This document shows, piece after piece, positions 36,501-44,540 of a stretch of 64,000 nucleotides of DNA. The notes under the pieces were generated by a model. The model was not told the origin of the DNA and searched no databases. It saw nothing but the letters and a program-made list of their open reading frames with translations. The DNA is from an uncultured Pseudomonadota bacterium (GTDB lineage Bacteria; Pseudomonadota; Alphaproteobacteria; RF32; CAG-239), in contig CASFNB010000009.1 in assembly GCA_949295915.1 (NCBI GenBank), forward strand, positions 1 to 64,000, given 5' to 3'. The first letter of the stretch is position 1; each line of letters opens with the position of its first letter. A program made the translations under genes and the position numbers.

Positions 36501-37213
36501 CATCAAGCGAACTTGGCAGTATAGTAAATATATATAGCGGAAGGATGGTCTCTGACTTAAGTCCCGTAACAAATGTGATGACTTATAGTCCTTATATGCA
36601 ATCCGTTGTAAATTACGGACAGCGTATGGAGGAAAAGGCAGAACAGGAAAACGGTACGGATATGAGTGCTGCCGAAAAACAAAACGATGATATATATGTT
36701 CGAGCTCAGTATAATAATAATCAAGTAGGCGATTTCTTGGAACATGTGGAATTGGAACAAGATTATCAACAAGCGCTTGATGAACTTGAAGAACAGGTAA
36801 AAGAAACCAAAGATGAATTGTATGAAAGCTTACGCAGCTTTGGATTTGAGCCAAGCGCAGACTTTGATATCGCAAATGAAGAAGATTATGATCTTGCGGT
36901 GAAACAATTGAAACAAACAAAAGAAAAATATATGTCGCAAGCTAAAAGCGGAATAGATAGCATCGTCCCCGGGGGGTCAGATGTTTTGGCAGACAGTCAG
37001 GCATCATACCGCAGAGTATATCAAGGGCTTTTGCTTGATAGTGAAGCTGTTGTTCAAATGTCAATGGATGTAGAGAATTTATCTGATTTTTCAGAGCAAA
37101 TTAAAACAGCAACAACAAATTTGACAGTGGATGACACCTATGAGAAAAATGGTGACGAAGATTTTGAAGAAGCCATGAAATCATTGGCACCGGCATACTG
37201 TGCTGCATATTAA
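33536..37213 (+). CDS. Giant exported protein of the secretion locus, function unknown
   Basis: 1225 residues. Signal peptide ends VYA (about 25). Regions: Ser-rich and helical 30-200, a helical block with GPSWSSSNLGG at ~300, a coiled coil 370-590 (NLQQEINSYDTLLSG-type), a mixed alpha/beta domain 640-1010 rich in Tyr/Asp (ALREMYLNN, RLDYVDLENIGMDTPKMEAG) with four Cys (CVLTN, LCTVD, PICQE, AKCKT), and a helical end. It closes the six-gene exported cluster, 22 bases before virB8a. Could be a surface or tip component; function not predictable. Confidence 0.55.
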   Translation: MKQHNKINGKMIAISFFSVGIMLQSVYAAETYSPFYQEESSNQSTSQTKKSQGASSVLEIEDAAVTEEKHPFTGSEEQIDELKKLEPINNNLTIAVDAHNLINRLRDFKNIQKQYNNTEKLHNRSVELLQDSEQCTIDYMGRYFQDPVKVWSGKDMRSTPQNHDLRQGLSAWAISLFETAKAAQVSPIDVSDVVSVDYTTSESKDSSGNVLKVDSDVTSTTSTVGININNESSTNIETLNANSQADVDALEKQTGGVYFKEPSRQEELEAENRKANLLSKDIGSEVAVWMADYLAGSGTSSGPSWSSSNLGGAKKRFPVWTDQKTFYGQYLIRKYRNIKKYIQNYKVPEEVRQRIADKVFERQEEYMNEAEKQITEAAVNARITARGVYDGEINAAEQKYNDSTNSIESERSSAIAKLDKEKQEKVSEYDQLIAALNLQRDQYMTQISNMNAAINNMTQELNNLQQEINSYDTLLSGADLTEEQKTEYNNLKSQVQTEISSIEAQITDQRTERDTLQNKYNDVTNTIIQTQKEKSDFESDIQVQKGQTNSNATANQEQALDTYNQDLDKAEKTYKDKLAKIDAAEVAAKASIGSNSMITAKQIIAQTDLIIENAKQIAYDNIEKTLAAMRALGDELYRGNIQPTLLSYHQALMETLKGNEASVAGVALEAADGRVHDLTNYNIDIVISNYMDEQMREMYLNNYRNSVENTTIILRIPLFDKMLEGVNTGTDSQYFIGAQPKTEDFTAPKAMPDYNLPPLREFVRLDYVDLENIGMDTPKMEAGYYRYYTEKVFGKEITRKEWVQTESIYLNLVDKEKLLSYGGKIPEVWQLMLKDKAFVDSDFYLTADMDPDGSTLKEFNPLQQGAEMSSLYRGGIYPCVLTNIRNNDELCTVDGTIEGGKAIIDVSVIDKEGTNPQEYFMGLSFVTGERRASLLSRDLPICQEVSAKCKTSVGKTEHGFGKISKPYLTLLNKDDETGNISESFVPEGASSELGSIVNIYSGRMVSDLSPVTNVMTYSPYMQSVVNYGQRMEEKAEQENGTDMSAAEKQNDDIYVRAQYNNNQVGDFLEHVELEQDYQQALDELEEQVKETKDELYESLRSFGFEPSADFDIANEEDYDLAVKQLKQTKEKYMSQAKSGIDSIVPGGSDVLADSQASYRRVYQGLLLDSEAVVQMSMDVENLSDFSEQIKTATTNLTVDDTYEKNGDEDFEEAMKSLAPAYCAAY

Positions 37214-37235
37214 GCGGAGATAGAAAAGAAAATAA

Positions 37236-37994
37236 ATGAATATGGAAAATTCTCTTTCTCAAGGTGCTCAAGTCTTGTCAATTGCAGACAAGAACAAACA
37301 AGCGCACACCAATTTTATCAGTCAAGAAGAAAAAGAAACTTCTTCTTTGAAGATGATATATTATATGTGGTTGTCGCGCTTGTTTATATTTTTTTCAACA
37401 ATATCACTGTTGGTATTTTTAAGCTCTAGTTTAGCATTATTTCGTTTGGCCCCTTTAGTTGAAGTAGAACCGTTTTTGATAATCCGCCAAGACAATTCGG
37501 ATAATTTAGTTCGTTCGGAGCCCATATCACAAAACATGGCATCTAAAGATTTATTATTGGAAACCTTCATTAAGCAATATGTTATATTACGCAATACCGT
37601 TATCAATGATGAAGTAGAAATGAGTAGCCGCTGGCTTCCGGGCGGCATGATAAATTTTTTATCATCGTGGCAAGTTTTTCATCAATTTCGTAATAGTACA
37701 TCAACAATGATGGAAAAAAAAGAATATTATTCATTTGTAAGAGAAGTAGAGATTATATCGGTTGGAAGACAAGGCGGAAAGCGTAGTGAAGTATGGAAGG
37801 TCGATTTTAAGACATATGATTTACGTCCGGGAAATTCCAGCACGGGAGGAGCCTTGGTCATGAAAGAAAAATATTGGACAGCCTCGGTTACGGCCAGATT
37901 TTATCCTGAGCGAATATTCATGGGACGCCGCTTGATTAATCCGATAGGCTTTACGGTGATAAGATATTCTCAGTCAGAAGTGGAAATTTTCTAA
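37236..37994 (+). CDS. virB8: VirB8-like inner-membrane protein, paralogue a
   Basis: 252 residues. Cytosolic N-terminus (~45), one membrane helix (LFIFFSTISLLVFLSSSLAL), then a periplasmic NTF2-like domain: RLAPLVEVEPFLIIRQ, FIKQYVILRNTV, NPIGFTVIRYS. The VEPFL..., YVxxRxT and NP.GF.V motifs match VirB8. Weak ribosome site. It is a scaffold of the inner-membrane complex. A second copy follows 350 bases later. Confidence 0.85.
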   Translation: MNMENSLSQGAQVLSIADKNKQAHTNFISQEEKETSSLKMIYYMWLSRLFIFFSTISLLVFLSSSLALFRLAPLVEVEPFLIIRQDNSDNLVRSEPISQNMASKDLLLETFIKQYVILRNTVINDEVEMSSRWLPGGMINFLSSWQVFHQFRNSTSTMMEKKEYYSFVREVEIISVGRQGGKRSEVWKVDFKTYDLRPGNSSTGGALVMKEKYWTASVTARFYPERIFMGRRLINPIGFTVIRYSQSEVEIF

Positions 37995-38137
37995 AAAGAG
38001 ACAACGGAATTTATAGCGATAAAGATTATTTGTTGATAAGTTGGGGATTTTATCTGCTTGATATTAGACATTTACACGAAAAGAGTTTAATGGTTAAAAT
38101 AACAAAAGAATATTTTAATCAGAGAAAGGCCTTAATG

Positions 38138-38326
38138 ATGAAAATTTCTTATAAAATTATGACTCTGTCACTATTGTTTATGCTTTCAGGATGCTTTGGT
38201 TCTTATTATGAGCCGGAACCGGTAGGTGTTGGTAAAGGTGTAAACGAACTCAAATTATCTCCATGTGCATGTATGCATATAGATCTTCCGAAAAATTTGC
38301 CGGATTGGTATATTGAAACAATTTAA
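38138..38326 (+). CDS. virB7: VirB7-like lipoprotein
   Basis: 62 residues from ATG at 38138, 8 bases after AAAGG; the longer in-frame ORF from 38030 has no signal. Lipobox MLSGC (Cys19), then YYEPEPVGVGKGVNELK, SPCACMHID and PDWYIETI. Size, lipobox and place beside virB8/virB9 fit VirB7, which joins VirB9 in the outer-membrane core. The extra CAC pair is unusual and could form a disulfide to VirB9. Confidence 0.75.
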   Translation: MKISYKIMTLSLLFMLSGCFGSYYEPEPVGVGKGVNELKLSPCACMHIDLPKNLPDWYIETI

Positions 38327-38342
38327 AATGTGAGCATGTTTA

Positions 38343-39080
38343 ATGGTAGAAAGCTTGCAAGGAAATAATGCGGAACAAAAATTAATCGGAAGCGGACAGC
38401 CGCGTCGGGTTGGTGTGGCTCAACCACGCCCCAAAACGGAAAATATTTTTGTTGCCAATATAGCAGAGAAAAGATATCTCTGGACGGCACGAGCATTTGC
38501 AATCGTGACGGCGATTAGTCTATGCTGCAACATAGTTCTTATATTGGCAATTTTTCAAGTGATGCCTCTGTTTCGGGTAGAGCCGTTTTTGTTGTCTTTC
38601 CAAGATAAAGACGAGCAGGTTTTCAATATAGTTCCGTTGCGCAATCTTGAAGATGAAAAAGCAGTAACGGAAGTCTTTGTAAGGCAATATGTTCTTCTTC
38701 GTAGTTCATTTACATCAAATATTCCGGAAATGGAGGCAAGGTGGATGCCCGGAGGTCCGATACAAGAAATGTCTTCTCCGGCGGTATATGAGGATTTTCA
38801 GAAAAGGACGGCAATAAGAGCGTTAGAGATTATTCGTACAAAAGGTTTGACCAGAGCCGTTAAGATAATTTCCGTAAATGAATTGACACGAGGATTGTGG
38901 CAAGTGGAATATGAAACAAGAGATATGTATCCGGATTCGGTAAAACCGCAGGTAAATTACTGGACAGCCTCGTTACGTATAACATATAGAGGAAAAACGG
39001 TAAAATCCGGAGAAAGGTTGAAAAATCCGGTTGGATTTACGGTTGACAGATATTCTTTAACATACAATAAAGTTCAGTAA
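38343..39080 (+). CDS. virB8: VirB8-like inner-membrane protein, paralogue b
   Basis: 245 residues: cytosolic start (~40), helix (AFAIVTAISLCCNIVLILAIF), then PLFRVEPFLLSFQDK, FVRQYVLLRSSF, WTASLRITY and NPVGFTVDRYS. It shares every landmark with the upstream VirB8a but with low overall identity, so it is an old duplication. The two may form a heteromer. Seven bases to virB9. Confidence 0.85.
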   Translation: MVESLQGNNAEQKLIGSGQPRRVGVAQPRPKTENIFVANIAEKRYLWTARAFAIVTAISLCCNIVLILAIFQVMPLFRVEPFLLSFQDKDEQVFNIVPLRNLEDEKAVTEVFVRQYVLLRSSFTSNIPEMEARWMPGGPIQEMSSPAVYEDFQKRTAIRALEIIRTKGLTRAVKIISVNELTRGLWQVEYETRDMYPDSVKPQVNYWTASLRITYRGKTVKSGERLKNPVGFTVDRYSLTYNKVQ

Positions 39081-39087
39081 AAGTAGA

Positions 39088-40809
39088 ATGGTAGCAAATA
39101 TGAAACAACAAATAACAAAGATATTTCCCTTAAGCGTGATGCTCTTTGCGGCAATAATGGGAAAAGCACAGGCGCAGGAGAACAGTTTGGATCAAAGCGC
39201 GGACCAAGATCAAGGTCAATACCATTCTATGGATATGAGTTATGCCGGATTTGGCTCAATCGGAATGATGCAGAGCGCATGGTTGGATCCACTGCAAAAT
39301 TTGGGAGAAGGGCAAACAAAACCGGCATATTCTAAATATTATTGGTCGCCGGATTTGGTCTTGCCGGTTCGCCTGCGTGAAGGCATGATTACGATGATTA
39401 ATTTTCCCGAATGGGAAATGGTAGAAGATGTTTACATCGGAGATAATTCAACATTTGACGGACAAATTTCTGGGCCGAGTACGGTTTTGTTGTACCCCAA
39501 AAAAGGAGCAAATGTAGGTGTTGATACAAACGTGCTTATTTTTGGTCGTTCTGGAAATAGATATGTTTTTTATGTGCGAAGTGAAGGCGTAAATACAGAA
39601 CGTTTAACAAACTCGATAATCGATATAGATGTTATCGGGGCAAATGGAGGAGGCTCTTCTATAGGTTCTTTTGGCGGTAGCGGAGTTTCCAACGGAGGAA
39701 AGGGAGCTTCGGGATATGGAAACAATAATCCTAAGTCTGTGGCTTCTACATATACGCGTCGCTTTCAAAAAGAAGATTGGCTAAAATCAATACCGGTGGA
39801 TCCCGAGAAATTTCGTTTTGATGTAGAGGTTTATGTTCCCAATCCAGAAGATGTTGTAATAGCACCGGAAAGAGTTTGGCGAGATGATATCTTTACGTAT
39901 ATCGATTTGGGAAATAAAGCCATTAATATGACACAGCGTCCGATTGTAACATTGATAAACGAAAAAGTTGAGACGCCGGTTGGGTTTAGGGCCAAAGGAC
40001 CGAATAATCGCCTGATTGTCGTTGAAGCGGTTGGGGATTTGGTCTTACGCAACGGAAAAAGAATTGTATGTTTAAAATTGCGTCGTTCAGATGCAGCCGG
40101 TTTGGAATATGGCGTATATGCCGATGATGCTACCCCGGGCTGGGATGTCCCGCCACCACTCAGAAACGGCGATTTGTCAGCGGCATTTGATTCGAAAGCA
40201 TCACAAAATTACCCTAATGTCGGAGCATCGGGATATACAAATGGCATAAATTCTCAAAACATGGGAATGAACGGTCAATACATTTACCCTCAATATGGAA
40301 ACATGCAAGGAATGAATGCCGGTAATAATATGGGCATGGGCGGCGCAAATGGTATGACCGGCATGAATGGCATGGGCGGAAACGCTATGATGGGCGGTAA
40401 TATTGGTATGATGCAGCATCAGGGAGCCGTTACCGGAGCATATGATTATTCTAAAATGCAAAGATTGCCTAATCAAACGATTGTAAATCAAAATAACGGA
40501 AACAGTAAATATTTGCAGCAATTCGGATATGGAAGCGGTTTTGACAGCAATGCTAATATTTCAATAGAGTTGGGAACAGATGCAGATGTAAGTAAATTAG
40601 AAACGCTCTGGGACAGTCTTAGCCGTAAATATAAGTCAGATTTGTCCGGATATGAGCCGTTTTATTCAGTTGATACGCCGGCAGACGGACAAGGAAAAGA
40701 ATTGTTCCATTTAAGAGTTGGTCCTGTAAAAAGTTTGGAAGAAGGCGATGCCGTATGTTCCAAACTAGGTCGTAACGGAATCTTTTGCAGCGTCGTTAGA
40801 ACACAATGA
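39088..40809 (+). CDS. virB9: VirB9/CagX-like protein fused to a SPOR-like domain
   Basis: 573 residues; signal peptide ends AQA (about 29). VirB9 core from ~75 to 345: PDLVLPVRLREGMITMINF, VYIGDNSTFDG, PERVWRDDIFTYIDL, GFRAKGPNNRLIVVEA. A Met/Gly/Asn-rich linker (about 385-450) follows, then a C-terminal domain HLRVGPVKSLEEGDAVCSKL ... GIFCSVVRTQ, which reads as a SPOR fold. VirB9 builds the outer-membrane ring, and SPOR binds denuded peptidoglycan. Stop overlaps the next ATG (ATGA). Confidence 0.85.
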   Translation: MVANMKQQITKIFPLSVMLFAAIMGKAQAQENSLDQSADQDQGQYHSMDMSYAGFGSIGMMQSAWLDPLQNLGEGQTKPAYSKYYWSPDLVLPVRLREGMITMINFPEWEMVEDVYIGDNSTFDGQISGPSTVLLYPKKGANVGVDTNVLIFGRSGNRYVFYVRSEGVNTERLTNSIIDIDVIGANGGGSSIGSFGGSGVSNGGKGASGYGNNNPKSVASTYTRRFQKEDWLKSIPVDPEKFRFDVEVYVPNPEDVVIAPERVWRDDIFTYIDLGNKAINMTQRPIVTLINEKVETPVGFRAKGPNNRLIVVEAVGDLVLRNGKRIVCLKLRRSDAAGLEYGVYADDATPGWDVPPPLRNGDLSAAFDSKASQNYPNVGASGYTNGINSQNMGMNGQYIYPQYGNMQGMNAGNNMGMGGANGMTGMNGMGGNAMMGGNIGMMQHQGAVTGAYDYSKMQRLPNQTIVNQNNGNSKYLQQFGYGSGFDSNANISIELGTDADVSKLETLWDSLSRKYKSDLSGYEPFYSVDTPADGQGKELFHLRVGPVKSLEEGDAVCSKLGRNGIFCSVVRTQ

Positions 40810-43800
40810 TAAAAAATGATAAAGAACCACAAGCACCGTTAACCCATTCGGAAAGCTACGTAAAAAAAACCAACAGAATTATTTTGATAGTTGGTATATC
40901 TTCACTTGTCATTTTTTTACTGGGCGTCATACTCTTAATATCGGAAGACAATAATACATACGAATATGAAGAGCCTTCTTTTACGGATAATGATGATGCC
41001 ATAAACATGGAAACGGAAAATCCGCTTTTGGATAACAGTATCGAATTTCAAACAATAGAAGATATCGGCAATCCGATGACCACCACGCCAAATCCGGTTC
41101 CGTTGGGAAAAGTAGTTCTGGGAACAGATGCCAAAAATGTTTTAACCATAGGAACAAACGGGAAAGCTTCGGTTAAAATTCTATCTGTTCTTTTGGCAGA
41201 TCCTCCGGCAGAGGGCTTTAGTTTTCAAGACGGGTGCAGCGGCAAAACTTTAGTCGGAAAAGATACCTGCCACATAACAATGGCGTGGGTTCCCGTTGTA
41301 GCTGGAAACGTACAAAACAACTTTATCATTTCATGGCATGAGACCAATGTTTCGTCGCAAAATGCTAAATCTGAGAAAGTTCCCGTAATCGGAAGTGCCG
41401 TAGAAAAAGAAGATTGTGTATCATGTGAACTTCCTTTAGGAACGGGAACAGCCACAGAAGGCGGTATGGTAAAACAAGCCATTGGAACAGATGGTCAAGT
41501 AATAGGTTCTATCGATAACGATGGCTTGGTTCGAGATGCCTCACAAAAAATTATAGGCAGAACCAATAATAATGGACTGATAATGGATGATTCTGGTAAT
41601 GTTATCGGAATTGCGGATAATCAGCGTATTGTTGTTGATGAAAACGGCAATGTTATAGGGTATGTCGGCGCCGACGGAATGGTCTATGATAAAAACGGCA
41701 ATATTATAGGAAAAGTTATGCCGGACGGCAGTGTTGTTGATAAAGACGGCAATATTATAGGGCGCGTTGTTGAAACAGGTTATGTTTATGATGAAAATGG
41801 CAATATTATAGGAAAAGTTATGCCGGACGGCAGTGTTGTTGATATGAATGGCAATATTATAGGGCGCGTCAATGGCAGAGGAGAAATTGTTGACTTAAAA
41901 GGAAATATTTTAGGTAGAGTTTCCAAACAGGGTCGAGTTGCCGTTGATAAAAATGGTAATAAATTAGGTGTTGTCATGCCAAATGGCTCGGTTGTTAATG
42001 CGTCAGGGAAAGTAGTCGGGCATATAGATGAAAACGGAAATGTCGTAAAAGATAAAGTTATAGGCATGACCGGAAATCGTGGCAAATTTGCGGTTAAAGA
42101 AGATGGAAAAGTCATTGGTTATGTAAATGATAAAAATCAAGTTATAGATGCTGACGGTAATGTCATCGGACAAGTAGATGAAAAAGGCAATGTTCTTCAG
42201 CATAAAAAACTCGGTGTCGTCGGAGAAGAAAGAAGATTAGCCTATGATGAAAACGGCAATTTAATAGGGTATATATTAGATGACGGAACGGTTGTCGATT
42301 TTGATGGAAATGTAATCGGTACGGTAGATGAAAACGGCATTATCAGAGATAAAAACGGCAAAATAATAGGAAAGGCCGGAAAGAAAGTAAAATTAATATA
42401 TGATGAAAATGGAAAAGTTATAGGATATGCGGACGGAGATGTTGCATACAATCTGAAAGGCGAAAAAATCGGACGAGTTGATGAAGATGGTAATGTCTAT
42501 TCTGAAAATATGGAAATAGTAGGAAAAACAGATTCTTCTATGAATTTTGCCTTAGATAATGATGGAAAAATTATAGGTTATATAGATAAAAAAGGTGCAG
42601 CGAAAGATTTTTCCGGAAACACATTAGGTCAAGTTAATGAAAATGGCAGAATAATAGGAAATGTTCCGGATATTGTCGGCGCATTGGTTGAAACATCAAT
42701 GCTACCGATAACACCCAAAGGTCTTGTTTTGGGGAAAGTCGGAAACGACGGAAGCATATATAATGCGCAACAAGAAATTATCGGAAGAGTTTTATCCAAT
42801 GGCTTGGTAAAAGATGTATCAGGATCTGAAGTCATAGCTCAAATGCTGCAAGGCGGTTTAGTCGTCGGATACGGGTGTAAGCAAATAGGATTTTTGGATA
42901 AAGACGGAAAAATAAAAAAAGATAATGAAGATACAAAAGCCAAAATTAATTTTGACGGCACCGTGGTAGATGCTTCGGGAAAATATTTAGGCGAAGTTAT
43001 TTCCGTTGGCAGAGTTTATGACAATAAATGTACATATATAGGCGATGCAAGAAATGATGGTCTGGTTTATAACACGGAAGGAAAATATGCCGGCTGTTTA
43101 AATCCCGACGGAACAGTTTTGAACGAAAAGGGCGTTGTTATAGGGCGAGTTGGTCGTAAGGGTTTGGTCGTAGACTATAGCAATAAGTATTTAGGTTATA
43201 TCGGAAAAAACAATTTGGTCTATAATGCTCAAAAAGAAGCAATAGGCTGTGTTAATATAGACGGAGAAGTTCTAAATAAAAAGGGTGGATATGCCGGAAA
43301 AGTAGTCAACCGAAAATATGCCTTTGATTTGGACGGAAACTTTTTAGATGTTGTTGATGATTCCGGTATTATTACACATTCTGAAGGAGAAGGGCGTCTC
43401 TCGGTAAATGATTTGATTTTAGATTCAAAAAATCAAATCATAGGTGTGGCTATTGATGAAAAATCGGCAGTTTTTGATGGGCAGGGACGCTTTATCGGTC
43501 GTCCCTTTATGGATGGAAAAGTTTACAATAATAAGGGGATAAATATAGGCAATCTTAAAAGCTTGAATAGTTTTTATGGAAAATCATTCGGAAAAATAAT
43601 GCCTCAAGGGAATGTAGTTGATTTTAATGGCAATATTCTGGGTTTGAGTTTGCCGGATGGTCGAGTTATAAATAAGTTTGGCGAAGTTTTAGGACAGATA
43701 GATGCCAAAGGAATATCTTTTAACGGTAAGGGCGAATATCAAGGAGCGCTTTTAAGAAAAGGCGCCGCAATCGGCTACGATGGGTCATACCTCGGTTATG

Positions 43801-44537
43801 TTATGAACAACGCCAGAGTGCTTGATTTTGACGGAAAAGATAACGGTCAAACCACGTCTGACGGAAAAGTTATAAATGCCAAAGGAGAAGTTATCGGAGA
43901 AGTGATCCCTGAAGATATTGTTATAGATACATGGGGGCACTATAGAGGCATAGTTAACGGTTTAGGTGATATTTTAGATATGAAAAATGATCCGATAGGA
44001 ATTATATTACCGGGAGGTGCGTCAGATAAGAGTTACAGCATATTAAAAAGCGGCGCAGTTATAGATTATTCTGGAGAAATCAGCGGTGCTGTTTTGCCTG
44101 ATGGTTCAGTTATTGATGTAAATAATATAAAAATCGGCAGAGCCCTACCGGATGGAAGTGTTATCAGTGATACGGGAAAACTCTACGGAGATGTATTGAG
44201 CGGAGATATTATCATCGGCAATAATGATAAAGTTGTGGGTTATGTTAATATAGATGGTACAATTCGCGCAAAAGATGGTAATATCATCGGCAGAACAATG
44301 TCAAAAGATTTGGCAGTTGATAATGAAGGTAATATATTGGGAAGAATTTTTAAAATAGGTGCAACGGTACTAAAAAATGACGGTAAATATGCCGGACGTT
44401 TATCTTCGGAAGGAAAAGTGTTAAATCTAGGCGGAGAAACGGTCGGTTATATAAAAAATAACGGTTCGTTTATAGATCTGGATAAAAAAGTATCGGGATA
44501 CGTATTATTGGAAGTTGCCAAAAACCGGAGGAATTAA
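40806..44537 (+). CDS. Membrane-anchored 17-residue-repeat protein
   Basis: 1243 residues. A short cytosolic start leads into one membrane helix (IILIVGISSLVIFLLGVILL), an acidic spacer (50-95), and an Ig-like domain of ASH/choice-of-anchor type (VPLGKVVLGTDAKNVLTIG, CSGKTLVGKDTCHI, NFIISW; 97-205). From residue 221 to the end it is a repeat of NIIGxVxxDGxVxDxxG, about 60 units. No VirB10 domain. It lies between virB9 and the repeat-bearing virB10 and shares those repeats. Proposed inner-membrane half of a scaffold. No family assigned. Confidence 0.7.
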   Translation: MIKNDKEPQAPLTHSESYVKKTNRIILIVGISSLVIFLLGVILLISEDNNTYEYEEPSFTDNDDAINMETENPLLDNSIEFQTIEDIGNPMTTTPNPVPLGKVVLGTDAKNVLTIGTNGKASVKILSVLLADPPAEGFSFQDGCSGKTLVGKDTCHITMAWVPVVAGNVQNNFIISWHETNVSSQNAKSEKVPVIGSAVEKEDCVSCELPLGTGTATEGGMVKQAIGTDGQVIGSIDNDGLVRDASQKIIGRTNNNGLIMDDSGNVIGIADNQRIVVDENGNVIGYVGADGMVYDKNGNIIGKVMPDGSVVDKDGNIIGRVVETGYVYDENGNIIGKVMPDGSVVDMNGNIIGRVNGRGEIVDLKGNILGRVSKQGRVAVDKNGNKLGVVMPNGSVVNASGKVVGHIDENGNVVKDKVIGMTGNRGKFAVKEDGKVIGYVNDKNQVIDADGNVIGQVDEKGNVLQHKKLGVVGEERRLAYDENGNLIGYILDDGTVVDFDGNVIGTVDENGIIRDKNGKIIGKAGKKVKLIYDENGKVIGYADGDVAYNLKGEKIGRVDEDGNVYSENMEIVGKTDSSMNFALDNDGKIIGYIDKKGAAKDFSGNTLGQVNENGRIIGNVPDIVGALVETSMLPITPKGLVLGKVGNDGSIYNAQQEIIGRVLSNGLVKDVSGSEVIAQMLQGGLVVGYGCKQIGFLDKDGKIKKDNEDTKAKINFDGTVVDASGKYLGEVISVGRVYDNKCTYIGDARNDGLVYNTEGKYAGCLNPDGTVLNEKGVVIGRVGRKGLVVDYSNKYLGYIGKNNLVYNAQKEAIGCVNIDGEVLNKKGGYAGKVVNRKYAFDLDGNFLDVVDDSGIITHSEGEGRLSVNDLILDSKNQIIGVAIDEKSAVFDGQGRFIGRPFMDGKVYNNKGINIGNLKSLNSFYGKSFGKIMPQGNVVDFNGNILGLSLPDGRVINKFGEVLGQIDAKGISFNGKGEYQGALLRKGAAIGYDGSYLGYVMNNARVLDFDGKDNGQTTSDGKVINAKGEVIGEVIPEDIVIDTWGHYRGIVNGLGDILDMKNDPIGIILPGGASDKSYSILKSGAVIDYSGEISGAVLPDGSVIDVNNIKIGRALPDGSVISDTGKLYGDVLSGDIIIGNNDKVVGYVNIDGTIRAKDGNIIGRTMSKDLAVDNEGNILGRIFKIGATVLKNDGKYAGRLSSEGKVLNLGGETVGYIKNNGSFIDLDKKVSGYVLLEVAKNRRN
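41466..44520 (+). repeat. 51-bp (17-residue) repeat array in the 1243-residue protein gene
   Basis: About 60 units of NIIGxVxxDGxVxDxxG. Near-identical copies occur at about 41700-41860, where two units recur after 102 bp; others are diverged. The reading frame is kept throughout. Confidence 0.9.
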
Positions 44538-44540
44538 ACA

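Noticed and set aside
38030-38137. Longer start for the VirB7-like lipoprotein
   Set aside because: It would bury the lipoprotein signal; the ATG at 38138 has a good ribosome site and gives a normal lipobox.
41786-42451. Minus-strand repetitive ORFs opposite the 17-residue repeats
   Set aside because: Antisense shadows; composition follows the sense repeats, and no start sites are seen.
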